Shown here: positions 35,701-48,800 of the stretch, piece after piece | Layout: each line of letters opens with the position of its first letter | How positions within the stretch are numbered: the first letter of the stretch is position 1 | Assembly: GCA_019722365.1 (NCBI GenBank) | Contig: JADFUC010001903.1 | Span: forward strand, 124,001-188,000 | DNA length: 64,000 nucleotides | DNA from: Lithospermum erythrorhizon | Lineage: Eukaryota; Streptophyta; Magnoliopsida; Boraginales; Boraginaceae | Direction of reading: 5' to 3' | Notes under the pieces: model-generated | Seen by the model: the letters and a program-made list of their open reading frames with translations, nothing else | Told to the model about the DNA's origin: nothing | Database searches by the model: none | Translations under genes and position numbers: made by a program

Positions 35701-36860
35701 CCGTTATCTTGTGGCGTTCTGGCTTTGAGTGAGTTGTGAAATGATACGCTCTACAAGATGAGTATTAGACTTCGTGACTCAAATATTCTCCTACATCGGA
35801 CCGGAGAATGCTTTATTGTCTTATTCAATTGGTTTTTGTACTTCATTTGGAACTCCTTGAATTTCTCAAAAAGGACTGCGTGTTTGTGTCATCGGATACC
35901 TGTGAAGTATCTACTTGTAGTCGTCGGTAAATGTAATGAAGTAGTTATAACCTCCTCTTTGCCGAGATGTGTTCATTATTTGTCCCCGTCGGTGTGTATG
36001 ATCCCAGTGAATCTTTTGCCCTTCATTTAAGCGATTGAAAGGCATTTTGGTCATTTGCCCCGAAGGGAAAATTATTTTATCGTATGATTCATGTCGAAAC
36101 CTTGAAGTATTCACTTTGGTGAGTTTTCTTGATTCGGTTCTAGATTAATGTGAACTTTGATACATGATACCATAGGTATGTTTGGTTTTAAGTCGTTAGG
36201 CTTATTCAGTTTTAAGTTTATGTTATATGACTCGTGTCATTATCTAAAGCATTATAGACCATTTGAAGGAAGCGGTGCCAATCTTACCCATTCACTGGTG
36301 ATCTAAATTAACCGGGATCTATTGAAAATGAAATCCATCATTATTCAAAACAGAAATAGAAATAATATTCCTGCAAATTGCAGGTACATAGTAAACGGAG
36401 ATAAGTTCAAAACAAGGCCCGTGGGCAAATTTAAAATGATGGATCCTCACATGAGACACTTGACCTTAGCGCATTTGCTTTAGCAGATCCATTTCCCTCT
36501 TTTAGTCTTACAACGACTTGAGTTCCTGCGTATTACGACAAATGCCAGAGAACCTGGCTTGATGTAGCACCCTGAAGTAAATTAGAAGTTGTACAAACTT
36601 GATAACATAAATACACAATGAAATTTGGCGGTCGTGAGACATTCTTACATCATCTGTGAACTTCCTGAATGGAGCTTCCCGGTGACCGGGTTTCATGATA
36701 ATGACACTTGTCATCGCTACAGCTCCTCCACTCCCGGCCAACCTTGGGATTACTCGAACCCTTGGTGCTTTGCCCGGCAAACTTAACTGTGCTGTTAGTT
36801 TCTTCTTGTTTTGGACCACTTTGGAAGGAGTAGAAGTTTTAGTCCTACCTGAGTTCATCT
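32758..36860 (-). pseudogene. Copia-4 pol remnant
   Basis: Only scattered blocks remain readable on the minus strand. A Lys-rich gag/protease linker lies at 36,858-36,700 (RVRVIPRLAG), with protease-region text near 36,600-36,520 (EVCTTSN) in which the catalytic motif is lost. Integrase text lies at 36,030-35,911 (GYNYFITFTDDYK). RNase H-like text lies at 34,018-33,773 (CFVTISGQ and neighbouring frames). Frameshifts occur every few tens of bases, more than in Copia-1. No product is possible. Confidence 0.6.
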
Positions 36861-39508
36861 CGGCGTTAAGTGATCATCTTATGCGATTCGTTTAGAGATA
36901 ACTCAAACTTGTGCATATTGAAGTTCATGACAAGCGAAGAATTTATGCAGGAAGAACTTGAGGATGAGATCCACGGCCGGTTCTTTGGAACCTTTGGTGC
37001 CGAGGCGTTGAGTCGTCAGGCAGCGATCATTTTATTGATATGAGGGCTTGCGGCATCCGTTCTGACTTGCTATCCACGAGGAAACCTGAGGCAGTGTCAT
37101 ATCTCTGCGTTTAGCTTCAACTTCGAATAATTCCTCAAGTTGCGGTATATATGTCATATCTTTGCCACGCACCCCGTATTAATTTGGAGCAGAAGGTTCA
37201 TGTGTAAACATGAGACATTGAACATCCATGGCTTGTCCAGACTTGTACTTTTGTGGGATCCTTTCCCGATTGGAGGCTTGTCATTGGGTTTCGCGGGAAC
37301 ACTTGTTCAGCAGCGTATTCGGTCCTCTCTTGCTTGAGAATGATTCTCGAGATTTCGAGACCACTTTCGTCAAAATTGAGTTATTCGCTTGCACTTTTTA
37401 GAGTCTTGTGACAGTTCTTAGGAGTATGATAGTGGTAGCCATATTAATTCTACAGAATAGAAGTAAATAAAATACTTGAGACTTCGATGAAACTATCATA
37501 CTAAAACACTTACAAATAAATTGTAAAGTAAATACTAATACTTCAAATCTCACAATATATATTAGTATCAGACCTGTGCACGCTTAAATTAGCGGCTTAT
37601 TGTTTGCTACATTTTGAATCCGATTATAATAGTAAGTTTGTCAACCAATTATGTAAAACTACATAACTTTCTTGTCATTAGCATCTAACTACGAGAGTTG
37701 CTACCCGACATTGTATCTCCGAGCCGGTTAAGCATGCAATTAAACCAAAGTGTTACTTGGATTGATCATCTGGCGAAAGCCTGGCGTTAGTGGAAATCAA
37801 CTGACATGATCCGTTGTCATATCAAATGCAACATTGTAGCGCGCCCGTCACGGTGTGCCAATTGATCTTGATTTAAATTAACGATACTTTGCTTAAATTT
37901 TAATTGGTAGAGATTATTATTACTTTGTTTTCATTTACTCATAAATGTAGCACATAATCAAAGCGATACATGCGACATGAAAAATAAAACAAGTAATGCG
38001 CATTCAAAGAATATCGATATGGCCCCAGAACCTGTACAAGTATTTATCAAATACTAACATAAGTCTAATTCTTGTATCTTGTATACGGATCCATCACGGA
38101 GTCCATGAAGTATCACCTTTAGTGAAATGATCTTGATATCTTAAAGCATTTATGATATTTATATACTAGCCATCTTAGGCGACTTGCGAGCATGGGTAAA
38201 GCGATAAATAAATAAATACAGAAATATGACTCGAGAAGGTCATTCAGCATTACGGTTCGCGGAACCCGAGAAAAAATAAATAAATGGGCATTATCACATA
38301 TACCTCCGTTGATGCCATTTACAAAATATAGGCACTTTATTAAATCACATAAATGAACTTAATAAATATTTTAAATGGCATTGGAAAATGCATGTTTGTA
38401 ATTATCAAATTAATTAATCCGTGAAATGCGCGTATTAAAATTAATTAATATAAACTCAATTATCATCTGGCGTGTCAATTAATTTGCAATAATTATTAAC
38501 CGTATACATATTATAAGAAAATATTCATCACAAATATATTCTAAAAATACATTAAGTAGTGAAATTGTTACCGTAATTGTTATATAAGCTTTTAAATTAA
38601 TTTAAAGGAGAATATAATATAAAGGAAATTAATTAATTTGTCATCACATAATTGATTACAAATTAATTAGTTGATTAAAATGACAAATAATCAATAAAAA
38701 CCGAAATATAACTAGTCCCATAATTTTAGGAAACCGAAATAAGGAATAAATTCGGAATTAGGAATTTTCAAAATTAGGGCACACGTCATGATAGGCTCGG
38801 ACGACCTTTATGGACTACGATGCTTGACGCCCGCCCTACTTGAGTAGTCGTCCGACCGTCATTTTGATACCAGCATCCGCGATCGGACACGGACGCGCCC
38901 GTAGGAGTCGCGGAAATCGGTCGGCTCCGATTTATAGTAATACCATATTTAACTTTCGGTTTTGATTTAATTTAATTCGTTTGTAAAATCGTTTTTGGAG
39001 GCTTTAAAATTTTTTCAAAATTTATGAAATTGAACATGTGTTAAACTCCATAATTTTCTTGAACAAATCATACTGGTCGTTCATTAAAATAAATTCTTCA
39101 TATTTAATTATTAATTAAACAGTCCAGAAATCTCAAAATTGTTTTGAGGCACTTAGAAAAATCCAAAAAATATGAAATTTAATGGAGACCTTCTACGTGC
39201 TATCTGGGTTCTAGAAAAAATTATTTTTTAATTTTATAAATTTTCTACACTCCCCAAACATGTTTTATAAAACTATTTTGAAACACACCAATTAAATCGT
39301 CCTTTTAATTTATGAAACAAAATCCATGTTAACAAAATATGATAATACATCATCATAAACTTGTAACACATGTGTAAATCGATAATCAAGAACATGGTGA
39401 TTTATTCTCATCATATATTTATCAATTAAATATATGAACAAGAATTAATCAAATAAAAATTGATAAAAAACAAAACAGGCATAAAATAAATAATGTAAAG
39501 CAACTTTA
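36861..39508 (-). pseudogene. Copia-4 gag remnant and 5' leader
   Basis: The part at 36,861-38,230 carries gag text on the minus strand (YIPQLEELFEVEAKRRDM near 37,150-37,095, and MHKFELSL-like text near 36,910). It parallels the Copia-4-family fragment in Copia-1. The part at 38,230-39,508 is mostly AT-rich leader without readable frame. An inverted repeat of 9 bp (TCGGACGAC at 38,797 and GTCGTCCGA at 38,847) lies in a GC-richer patch. Confidence 0.5.
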
Positions 39509-39527
39509 ATTTGGCTCATGATACCTT
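39509..39527 (-). other. Copia-4 primer-binding site
   Basis: On the minus strand AAGGTATCATGAGCC follows the LTR edge. It resembles the TGGTATCAGAGCC site for initiator tRNA-Met with two small changes. Confidence 0.65.
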
Positions 39528-40505
39528 TGAGAAAATTACTATGGATATGAGTATAAATACAAATCGTAGTTAGGGATCTTTAAGTCGCATCTTGCATTAT
39601 TCGATACAAAAACATATAATTAAATATGATCGGAGGACTTACGATGCGGCGGAGTAAATTCCAAAATCACACGGCAATTCACAGCGTGAATTTGTGACTT
39701 CCACCTCGCTCCCTTGTTATGTCAATCGTATGATATCTACAGTTAGTCAGCGCGGGAGGGGTTGAATCGAGAACTTAATGCATGCTAGTAAACAGGATGA
39801 ACAAAACCAGAAAAACCCCAAAATTCTTGGGAGAATTTGACGAGGCGGTACTAGGGTTTTTGGTGAAAAAGTTTTACAAAACTTATGATGAAAAACCAAA
39901 GTTTGTATATAGGGCTAGGTTAAAAGCAAGCCCGATAAACTGACTTCCGTTAAAATAATAACCCCATTTCGTTAACTCTATTAGTTCGTTAAGGCATGTG
40001 AGTTGTTAATGAGTTGAACTATTTAATTAAGCTAATTAAATAGTAATGAGTCAATATCAATAATCTTTCAAGTTATCGATAAATACTAAAATTACTCGAA
40101 CCAATTAAATAACTATTTAATTGATTCTATTTGTTCAGTCGATATTCTACATAAAATGTAGAACCCTTGTAGTGAGAAATACATTTCTCGATTATATAGT
40201 TCTCTTTAATTTCATACACATGAAATATAACTCAACGTCCTTGTATGTGTGTGACCTTCTAGGCTCGAGATAGTAAGTTGTATAATAATAATAATTGACC
40301 CGATCTTATTATTATAACGATTAATAGTAAAAGATCTGTGATATTTCATGCTTGCTAAATTATCATGAGAACGCTTTTCAGTAATATACAATTACTAAGT
40401 TGAACTAAGTTCGATAATCACATTTAACCCAATGGTAAATGAATTGCTACACAATTGTCACTTGAGGGCATAATAAATGGAACCAATTCTCGATGATTTC
40501 CAACA
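39528..40505 (-). repeat. Copia-4 right LTR (5' LTR of the element)
   Basis: It starts TGAGAAAATTACTATGG and ends TTTCCAACA, directly followed by TTAAT. It matches 31,747-32,757 with many short indels. Confidence 0.88.
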
Positions 40506-40934
40506 TTAATACCCATAAAAATTAATGAGCAAATATGAACTAATAGACCATAATCATTTTCCTTATAAGCACGCCATAAGGTAAAAATATATAGCACAAA
40601 TTTCATTAACTCATTTGCAAGTTCTATGCCTCCAGTACCAATGTCGGAAATGAATCTTCTATATATCCAAGATAACGCGAAAAATTACGATTCATTAAAC
40701 TTGTTATTTATTAATGATAAAATATAAATTATATCATTTTATAATATATTTTCTTCTTCTTTTGTACATTTTAGGTAATACGTAGCATTTTCTTCAAAAA
40801 AATTATTAATGTTAATTATATAATAAGCTTATTTTTATAATATGTAAAAATTTGTTCAATAAATTTTGGTACACATATTAATTAGGTGTATATAATTATT
40901 TTGGTGTGCTACGATAGTACAATCCATTGCTTGA
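40506..40934. other. AT-rich spacer between Copia-4 and the Tat-type element
   Basis: No coding signal is seen. Confidence 0.5.
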
Positions 40935-41427
40935 TGTGTGATTACAATGATCTAATGGACTATTGACTACAATTGTAGACTGCTTTCTGACTTTTGTCGT
41001 CACGGTGATATGGTTCTCTTAAAGCAAGGCTGTTGTGATGGATTCTTTCTTGTTAGATACAGCGGGTGCGAGAAAGGTCCGTCTGTCGATGTCAGCGGGT
41101 CGAGAATCCGCTCTACGCCGTCAGGCTTGAAAGATGCGACCCGGCGTGGAGCGATCTACAAACACTCGGCGATCAAATCGGTATTTTTGGATTTATGTTG
41201 AGAATGCGAGGAAATGTAAGGAAATGTACTAGCCAATAAAATTTGGAATTAAAGAAGGAATGTACTAGTGATGAGGTATTTATAGGCAAGTACTATGAAT
41301 GTCATAGTACACTCTTATATAAATATCATCGGCTTGTCAATATCTTGTATACCTCTAGAATCATGAGGCGTACCCATGTGAGTCCGTTAATAAGAGAAGT
41401 GAGGCAAATAATGTAGTATATATATCA
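40935..41427 (-). repeat. Gypsy-2 left LTR (3' LTR of the element)
   Basis: It starts TGTGTGATTACAATG and ends TATATATCA. Matching landmarks with the right copy include GATTACAATGATCTAATGGA and GATATGGTTCTCTT. Confidence 0.8.
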
Positions 41428-42335
41428 TTGCCCGCCCCGGTGAATGGTTGAAGAGTGTAAGAGAATGATACTCTCCCAGATAAATATCGAGTGCTTTAGA
41501 AATACCGCGGTTTTGACTTAAGGCAACCTCTAGAACAGCGATTCGATACTTGATTGACTCACAATCCATATGGAATAATAAACTGTCTATTCTACGTGTT
41601 CTTACCTCGCGGATGCATTGACTGTAGTGGGTTAGGTCACATAAAGTACTTTATGACATTATTGTACTACATTTTGTTTTTATGAAGCTATATTTGTTCG
41701 TTTCTCTAAAATCTTTCCTCTTATATTTGTTCATCTTCTACTTCCTTGATACTCTTTTCCGACAATTGTTACTTCTCGATAACCTTCTACCTCTTAAAGG
41801 TATGTGGATAATTCTTGAACTTAGTTAGCGCGTGCATTCATGGTGTCTCTCTGTTTCTTTGTGCCTCCCGAGTATTATAAGTACAAGGGTTTGAAATTAA
41901 CTTTTATAAGTTTAAGTGCGAAATTGCCTCTGCGTCAATATGAAAGATATGTCTCGATGGGTGTGTAAATGTGTGCGTGACGGTTGTCGAAGGGACGCCT
42001 TTTATTGCTTTCGTTTCCGACCCCGGATCTCGAATGATTTATGAGTTCTATCGATTTTACATTGGGGGTCTTTTGAATTCATATGAGGGTAGCAAGTTCG
42101 AAAGATTAATTAAGTCCCATTCTGTATTTTGATGTGTTTAGGTATCAATCTGGAATATTTTAGAGAGAATGAACTGAATTTATGTAAGATTTAGGGTGGA
42201 GATGTGAACAGTCGTATGTTAATAATTTTTGAATGTTCTTGGAGCCTTTTATTTTTCCCCAAAAAGTGTCGGTATTTTGGTTCAAGATTCCTGTAATCTT
42301 TTAATTTGTTGTTTAACCAGCTGTCTTATAATGGT
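41428..42335. other. Non-coding stretch between the Gypsy-2 3' LTR and the antisense region
   Basis: No frame is readable on either strand. A GC-rich purine tract on the minus strand (CCGGGGCGGGCAA) touches the LTR edge and may be the polypurine tract. Confidence 0.4.
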
Positions 42336-44826
42336 GCAGACATGACTAGCGGTTCCAATCAAAGATCCTTTTCCACTTCCTCGAGAGCCGGACTACTTGT
42401 CACAGTAATAGAACCGAAACCATTAGTTTTATAGACTTTCTCACGACCATTGGCGCTGAAATTCTTGTGGGCGACTTGAGCTTTACTCCCAATCATGACC
42501 CTTTTGCTAATATGGCCATTCCACCAGGGGCGTGGGCGGGAGGAATATAGCTAGGTGGTTGAGCGATGCCCAAAGGGAAGGACTCTCCGCCCGGCTAGCG
42601 AAGTGTTTTTCTATCTGACCTTTGGCGTTCGTGCTTTGAAAATCGTCCCATGACCACCGCCTCGACCCGCTTCTTCTACACCTTTGCCCTCCTCCTACTC
42701 ATGGGCGGGAGCATCACAAACCGGGGCGTCCGTTGTAAACCTGGTGATCACTCACCCGTTGTTCTATTGTAATCATGACTCTACCATTCCTTGCTCACAC
42801 TTTGAGGATTTAGACAACTTTAGTCAATACTTTTCCATCCCCCTTGAGTTAAGATACGTTTCCCGATGGAAGGGACATGGTTTTTTAAACCTCGAATTCG
42901 ATCTTCTCGAGGTCATTTCTGGGTTGGGCAATTTGTATATAGATTCGATGTCTTCACGGATGTTGATTTACGCCTGCTCGCTTTTATAAATAACCTATTA
43001 TTAACAATAAACCGTGCCCCGAGGCAAATACACCCCTAGCGGGTGGTTAGAGATAACCACTTTGATAGTTGCATGTAGGTAGTCCATATAAACCCCTTTG
43101 TAGACATATTTTTTTAGTTATTAATAATGTCTCCCAATCGGGGTAAACTACTTCCTTTCGGCCAAGCGGGCCCAGGAAACATTTCTGTGGACCCAAAGAT
43201 TGATAAGATCGCTAAAGATCGGTGGCATTTGAAGTGGTGCTTCGTGAAGGGCGGCATGGATGAGGCGATCCCTAAGGTATGGGTTCACTTTGGGGGAATG
43301 CAGTGTCCCGTCGTGCCCGAAGTGTCTACGCCCAGAAAACTGGCTTTCAGAGGCGTTAAAGCGGTGTTTGACAAACATTTGCATTATAAGGTTTTGTGAA
43401 AGGAGACACTTATCCAGCGGGTTTTGATTCAAACTAAAGAATATGACCCAGCACTTGGTGCCTCAGGTCTCTTGAGGTAAACAACCTTATAAGCATGATT
43501 ATTTATTCTGTACTTGTTTAGTATTTCGGATTTTTCTTTTGAGATTTTTATTAATCATCTTATTTGTGCGGATGATGTTCTTAATGTGACCCAGCGATGT
43601 GCAAGACTGGAGATTTTTCTACAATGGTTGGCGTCGGCGTATTCAGTAAATCGAGGGAAGAGGTTTACACAGTTGGTAAATCTGCGGGGAAAGAGGCCTA
43701 CCCGCTTCTCTTGTAAATGGCTGCGCCAACTGACCTCTAATACAAAAAATAGGCCAACCCCTAAGGAAGGAGGCGGCTGGAATTGTTCTCTCCGTGCAAA
43801 AAGCCGCTACTCAGCGGCTGAGGTGGGTTGAGCAGTGGCCGTCGAGGATCCTCCGTCCGCTCGCCCTTTCTCGAGCGCCTAGGACAATTAATCCACCTTA
43901 CTGTCTTCATCACGAGAGTGCCCGCTTCACCAGAATGGCTCACAGTGGGCAGTCCGGGGGCTAAGGTCCGTATTGGCTATTCGGCCAATTTAACGGCATG
44001 CTACTATGCTTGCACGGTGGATTACTTGGTCGCGGACTCCGCCCTATGGAAGAAGCAAAGATGCCTTTCAGGCTTCGGGCACTTTATTCTTAGAAGCAGG
44101 TGTCGGCAGTTTTGATAAAGCTCACAATCTATGGAGGTTGGCTTACATTGCCCTAACTGATAAAGGTAATTAACCACCATTTAGATTCTCCCTTGATTTG
44201 AAATAAATTAACCTTTTCTTTTTCTTTGCAACCGAGGCTTTGAGCAGCAGATCATTCTTTGGCCGTAGATCGGATGCTATTGTGATAGGAGCATCTTTGA
44301 CGTGAAGAAGAAGAAACCCCTCCGGACTTGAGGTTGAGACTTGTCGGAAGAATGAGAAACTGCCGAGGGAAAATGGTGAGACCTCTTTGGATGTGGATTC
44401 GGAAGGAAGGAGGCTGCGTGTGATGCATAAAAAGAGGCTAAAAACTTGAGGCTCGTCCATGCCCCTTACGCCCGTTTGGAGGCCGAGAATGTGGGGCTGA
44501 CCCAACGGACTAAAGTACCCAAATGATGGCGACACCGAAGCTCAGCGGTGGAGAGAGCGGTTCGGGGCCAGATTGAAGAGGCAATCCCTTGGCTACCCCT
44601 TTCTCGGAGGTTTCGGAGGGAGAATTTGGTAAGGGCCTTGACTTCTGCTTATGCGGCTTTGCGGGACCTACAGGAGGGTGAATCCCTTGGTGTGGATGAG
44701 TGCGAGTTCATCGAGAACTATGACGAAGAGTGGTTTGCAGCTGCAACCTTGGCCGCTCTTTTGCCCAACCCACAGGGGAAGAGGAATGAAGAGAAGAGCC
44801 TGCTTTCCCACGGCTTGACTGAGTGA
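42336..44826 (+). pseudogene. Opposite-strand ORF region of the Tat-type element (broken)
   Basis: The plus strand shows a chain of coding-like segments. An ATG at about 42,343 opens MTSGSNQRSFSTSSRAGLL. Later segments are 42,684-42,989, 43,127-43,399 (DRWHLKWCFVKGGMDEAIP), 43,514-44,115 and 44,548-44,826. The last begins MERAVRGQIEEAIPWLP, is acidic and probably helical, and ends in TGA. The DRW..(K)W.FVKGGM text resembles proteins of plant retrotransposon extra ORFs (transposase_28 / putative gypsy-type domain), but I cannot confirm the family. Direction is opposite to the element's gag-pol. Stops break it, though some gaps could be introns. It may once have encoded a regulatory or host-derived protein; its function is unknown. 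Confidence 0.5.
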
Positions 44827-45736
44827 GATGATGCCCAGCATGCTTAAGATCATGTTTGTTTACATTTTGTAATTTTGCGATACTTGATGTTTATGACACT
44901 ATTTCATACATGTTTTCTAAGTCGTTTTAACTTATCTTGCTCTTTTATTTCATGAATTTCAATTTCTATACAACTTCATGAATTTCAATTTATGTACAAA
45001 AGCTTGCTCTTGGAAGCTTGCTCACGTATATCTGCGACGCTTTAATGAAACTGACATGACTGCGATAATTACCGCCACATATTAGCGTGCTTGGTCTTAA
45101 GGCAGAGGCCCAGCATTAAGTGAACATTTATGGGTTCCCGGTTAAAATTAATATCTTTATAAGAAACTTTCATATTGGCTAATCGCTTGCATTAGCGATT
45201 AGTTGGGCTCTTATTTGAGGATCGACGAATGATCATTTCATCTTTGGTCTAGAATTATACTTTGGATTAGCATGCCAGCATGTAGTTGTAGCGTTTCCGT
45301 ATAATTTTAACATATAACATAAGAAGAGAACCGCCTTTTATTAATGGTTCAGACAGGAAAAGTATTTTCCCTTTTTAGAGGCGGATTACGGGATCCTCTT
45401 GGGGTGTTTACACATAATAGCGACACAATTTAGAGGTGTATTAGGAGTTCTGAAACTTCTTTTCGTCTAAGTTTTTCTAGTTCATAAGTATTGGGTCCTA
45501 TATTTCTTACTTGTAATCGGCCACCAGTTGGGGCTTAATTTACTTTGTTCTTTGGGTTGGCTGTTAAACATAACGGCGATACCAGTCTCCGGGCTAGGCT
45601 GGTTTTAACCCCTCGGTTATAGGATTGAACCATTAGTTGTTTGTACTTTTGAGTCTTGTAAAGGGCACCGTCTCAACTCAGCACAAAGTTGAGGTATTCT
45701 TTCAACCCATTGGTCGTTGTTCTCCTCTTGAGCAGG

Positions 45737-48700
45737 TTACCTATAAATTCGGCCCGATACGTAGGCGGAGCAAGCTACGTCCGATAGACTAGAAATTTGA
45801 AAAGGAGCCTCTCCGTTGCTTGATTTGGTGTAGAAACGTGCGACCATCACTTGATTAGTGACGCTTCTTGATCGACTCCACCCTCCTTTTGATAATGCTG
45901 TGATGCCTTTGAATATAATTGATTTCATGACCTCCAACATACGTTATTTGAGTGAGCCGGGCGAATCGATGTTCTATCCCAAATTTTTTACAAAAATCAC
46001 TTCAAAACTTGTCCTTTGAATTGGGGACCGTTTATCGAATACGGTATCACAGGAATACCAAGCGACACAGTATGTTTTTCACTTAAGAATTGCACGACGC
46101 TGCTCTAGTTTTTTTGAGTTGCGCGGACTCACCCATTTCTTTGAAGTAGTCAACGCTACAATAATATGCATACATACTCTTGGGCCTTGGTAATTTTTCC
46201 ACCAAATCAATTCCTCGCCTTGAGAAAGGAATGAGAGCACTGGGGGTGGTGGGGGGAGTGGGCGGTGGGGCGCGTTCGCATTATTTGGCAAGCGTGGCTT
46301 CTTTACATACGCGGTTGCATCTTTAGCGAGTGGGCGGTAATACCCTGCATGGTTTTGATTCTTGACCGGCGCTCAGGCTCCACCACGATCCTTCGTGTAT
46401 CTCGTAACGCTCGGGGAACATCCTTGGTAGAAGCATAAGTTAATAGTTCCCAATCCGTGATTTCTTGTATAGATCATCTAGATCTGAGTTGATACTTGAA
46501 GCTGCGGTTTTAGATCTTCTGGATTCATGTCACCGGGTAACTTGCCACATCTAAAAATACAAGATTATAGGCGTCGAAATGATAAGCTATGTTAGACCGT
46601 TATCCTACGCACCACTTTCTTCTTGATAGCGGGTTGATCACGGACCTCGACACTTATATACCGCCCGAGGCGATTCAACAGCAATAAGTGGTGGCGAATG
46701 CGGATAGATGGACGCCTTTTCATTCTCCGTTAAGGGGATATGTTCAAAATAAGACTCTTTTTTTTAACTCTTGCAGGATATGCAATGCGGCTTGGGTGAT
46801 ATTTCATGGCTTCTCGTTCTTCGCCCCGAACTACTTAATTTAGTGCATGCTTAACCCAGAGTCCCACTTTAACCATTGATTCTTATCCCCATGGATCGAC
46901 CAATCTCGACCCGAGAATCGTTCCCTTAAATATTCAGCCTCATTATTCGTGGCAAGGAAGCTTTGAACATGAGGCATATTCCATGGTTTCCTTGAGGTCC
47001 ACATGTCAGAAACTCATAGCCCATTTCTCGCAGTCATTACGGGCCCGTGCGAATAGGGGTCCACTCGGGTTTGAGTTGGCCAAGCGTCTATAGTGTCGGT
47101 CCTTGAATGATTTGCGGGGGTTCGGGCGGTGCACTCGGTTATAAAATCCGCCAATGTTTGTGCCGGATCTTTGCAGTTGCAGCATTACATATGATATTTA
47201 AACTACTTAATTTGATAGCCCGTGTTGTCGGCCGCCCCGAGATAATGGAGGTGCTTTTTGCTAGGGTTGGTCGATTACACTACTTGCACGGGTGGGACTC
47301 AAAGTAAGCCTTCGGCTTTCTGGCAAAGATTATCAATGCAAATGCCGCCTTTATTATGGGGTACCTTTTCTTGGCGCCTTTGAGGACATGAATGACATAA
47401 TATATGGGTCTCGAACCAGATCATACCTGCTACCGACACGTTGTTACGACGAGCGCGTCGAGAGATGGCCAAATACGGTTGCAAATGTTCCCACAGCTGG
47501 GGTCGCAACAGCGATTGGGAGACCCCGAATATCTTTCAATTCTTCAAAAAGCCTCCCTTACTGATCCTGCGTCCCATGCAGAATTTTTCTTTTTTGACAT
47601 CGCCTTAAGTTGAAGAAGGTAAATTTATTTCACTTGATTTGGATATGAAGCGATTCAAAGCACTTAGACATGAATAATTTAATGTACCTCCTTATAATTG
47701 TTAGGCGGTTTCATCCACAGGAGGCGACTTGATTTTAGCCGGTTAGAACGATTCCTCGGTGACTTATCATGTATCCCAAAAAGTCTCTGAGACTACTCGA
47801 AAAGAAACACTTCTCGGGGTTCTACCTTTAGTCTACTTGACACGAGTTGATTAAAGGTTTCCCTAAGATTCTAAACAGGTCTTCAACTACTTTTGCTCTT
47901 GACTAGCGTATCATCACGTATATCTCCATATTTTGTCGATCTTTCTTATAGAATTTCATTCCTTTATCCGCGGCAAGTAGCCCCGATATTTTTTTAATCC
48001 GAATGGCATAACCGCTAACGGTATATTATATTTGGTTATAAAAAGCTTCATTTTTCTTCATCTTCTGGTGCCATCCGGATGCGGTGATATCCTCGAGAAG
48101 CGTCCATGAAGTCAAGACTTCGTGACCGGCGTTCCATCGACCAAAGCGCCCAACACGGTAGTGGATAGAAATCACTTAAGGACATGTTTTATTTAAATTG
48201 GTAAAGTTTGTACACATGTGCCATTTGCAATTGGATTTCTTGACCCGGCGCCACGTGTACGCCCCAAGCGAGGGAACTTTAACTCACTGTAGGCACATTT
48301 CGATAAAAAGCTTGCAACTTGTACTGATGGCGGTGTTCCTTTCATCGTTAAACAATTTTTCTTTTTCTTTTTATCGGTACAGAGTTTGGGTCAATGTACA
48401 ACTTGTGAAAGGGCTACATTTGGATCTATTCTGGCATGTCTTGGGGTCTGAACACATTTTCGAATTCACTTGTGCGAGATCGGAGTTGTTTTTTATGTTC
48501 ACGACCCAGTTAGAACCGATTCTAAAGGTTAAGCTCGTTATTTCCCTTTCTTGAAGGATCGTGCAGCGTCCTCATGCGGCATGGCTCTTTTCTCGTTTCC
48601 GCTTTCTTTGGGCGAATATCCTCATAATCGGCCTTCAACTTTAAGCGAGTTTATCTCCATTATAGTATTTTCACAGAGCCCGTTTAATACGGTCACTTGG

Positions 48701-48800
48701 AGCCTTTTGTTTTGGCGAATGCAGTTGGTAATATATTCGGCCTTCTTTTGATCACCAAAAAATCTCACATGCCCCCGAGGGGATAGAACTTCATCTTGAG
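45737..48800 (-). pseudogene. Gypsy-2 pol remnant (RT, RNase H, integrase)
   Basis: Read from high to low coordinates, the RT block AVMPFGLK lies at about 48,010-47,985. Traces of the catalytic region follow near 47,900 (a decayed version of the VYVDD box). RNase H text lies at 47,508-47,299 (YLAISRRAR, then decayed YYVSHALKGAE-like text). Integrase text lies at 46,200-46,100 (VCMHIIVALTTSKKWV, comparable to the YVIVAVDYFSKWVEA block of Tat and Athila integrases). Frames are broken throughout. Confidence 0.65.

Larger units (their letters stand above)
31747..40505 (-). mobile_element. Copia-4: complete but decayed Copia element with about 1-kb LTRs
   Basis: Two LTRs (31,747-32,757 and 39,528-40,505) bracket degenerate minus-strand gag and pol. 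A perfect 5-bp target-site duplication, TTAAT, lies at 31,742-31,746 and 40,506-40,510. A tRNA-Met-type primer-binding site lies next to the right LTR. The internal region shares long stretches with the fragment at 5,290-7,870, and the LTRs match solo LTR 3, so this family has been active repeatedly here. Confidence 0.88.
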
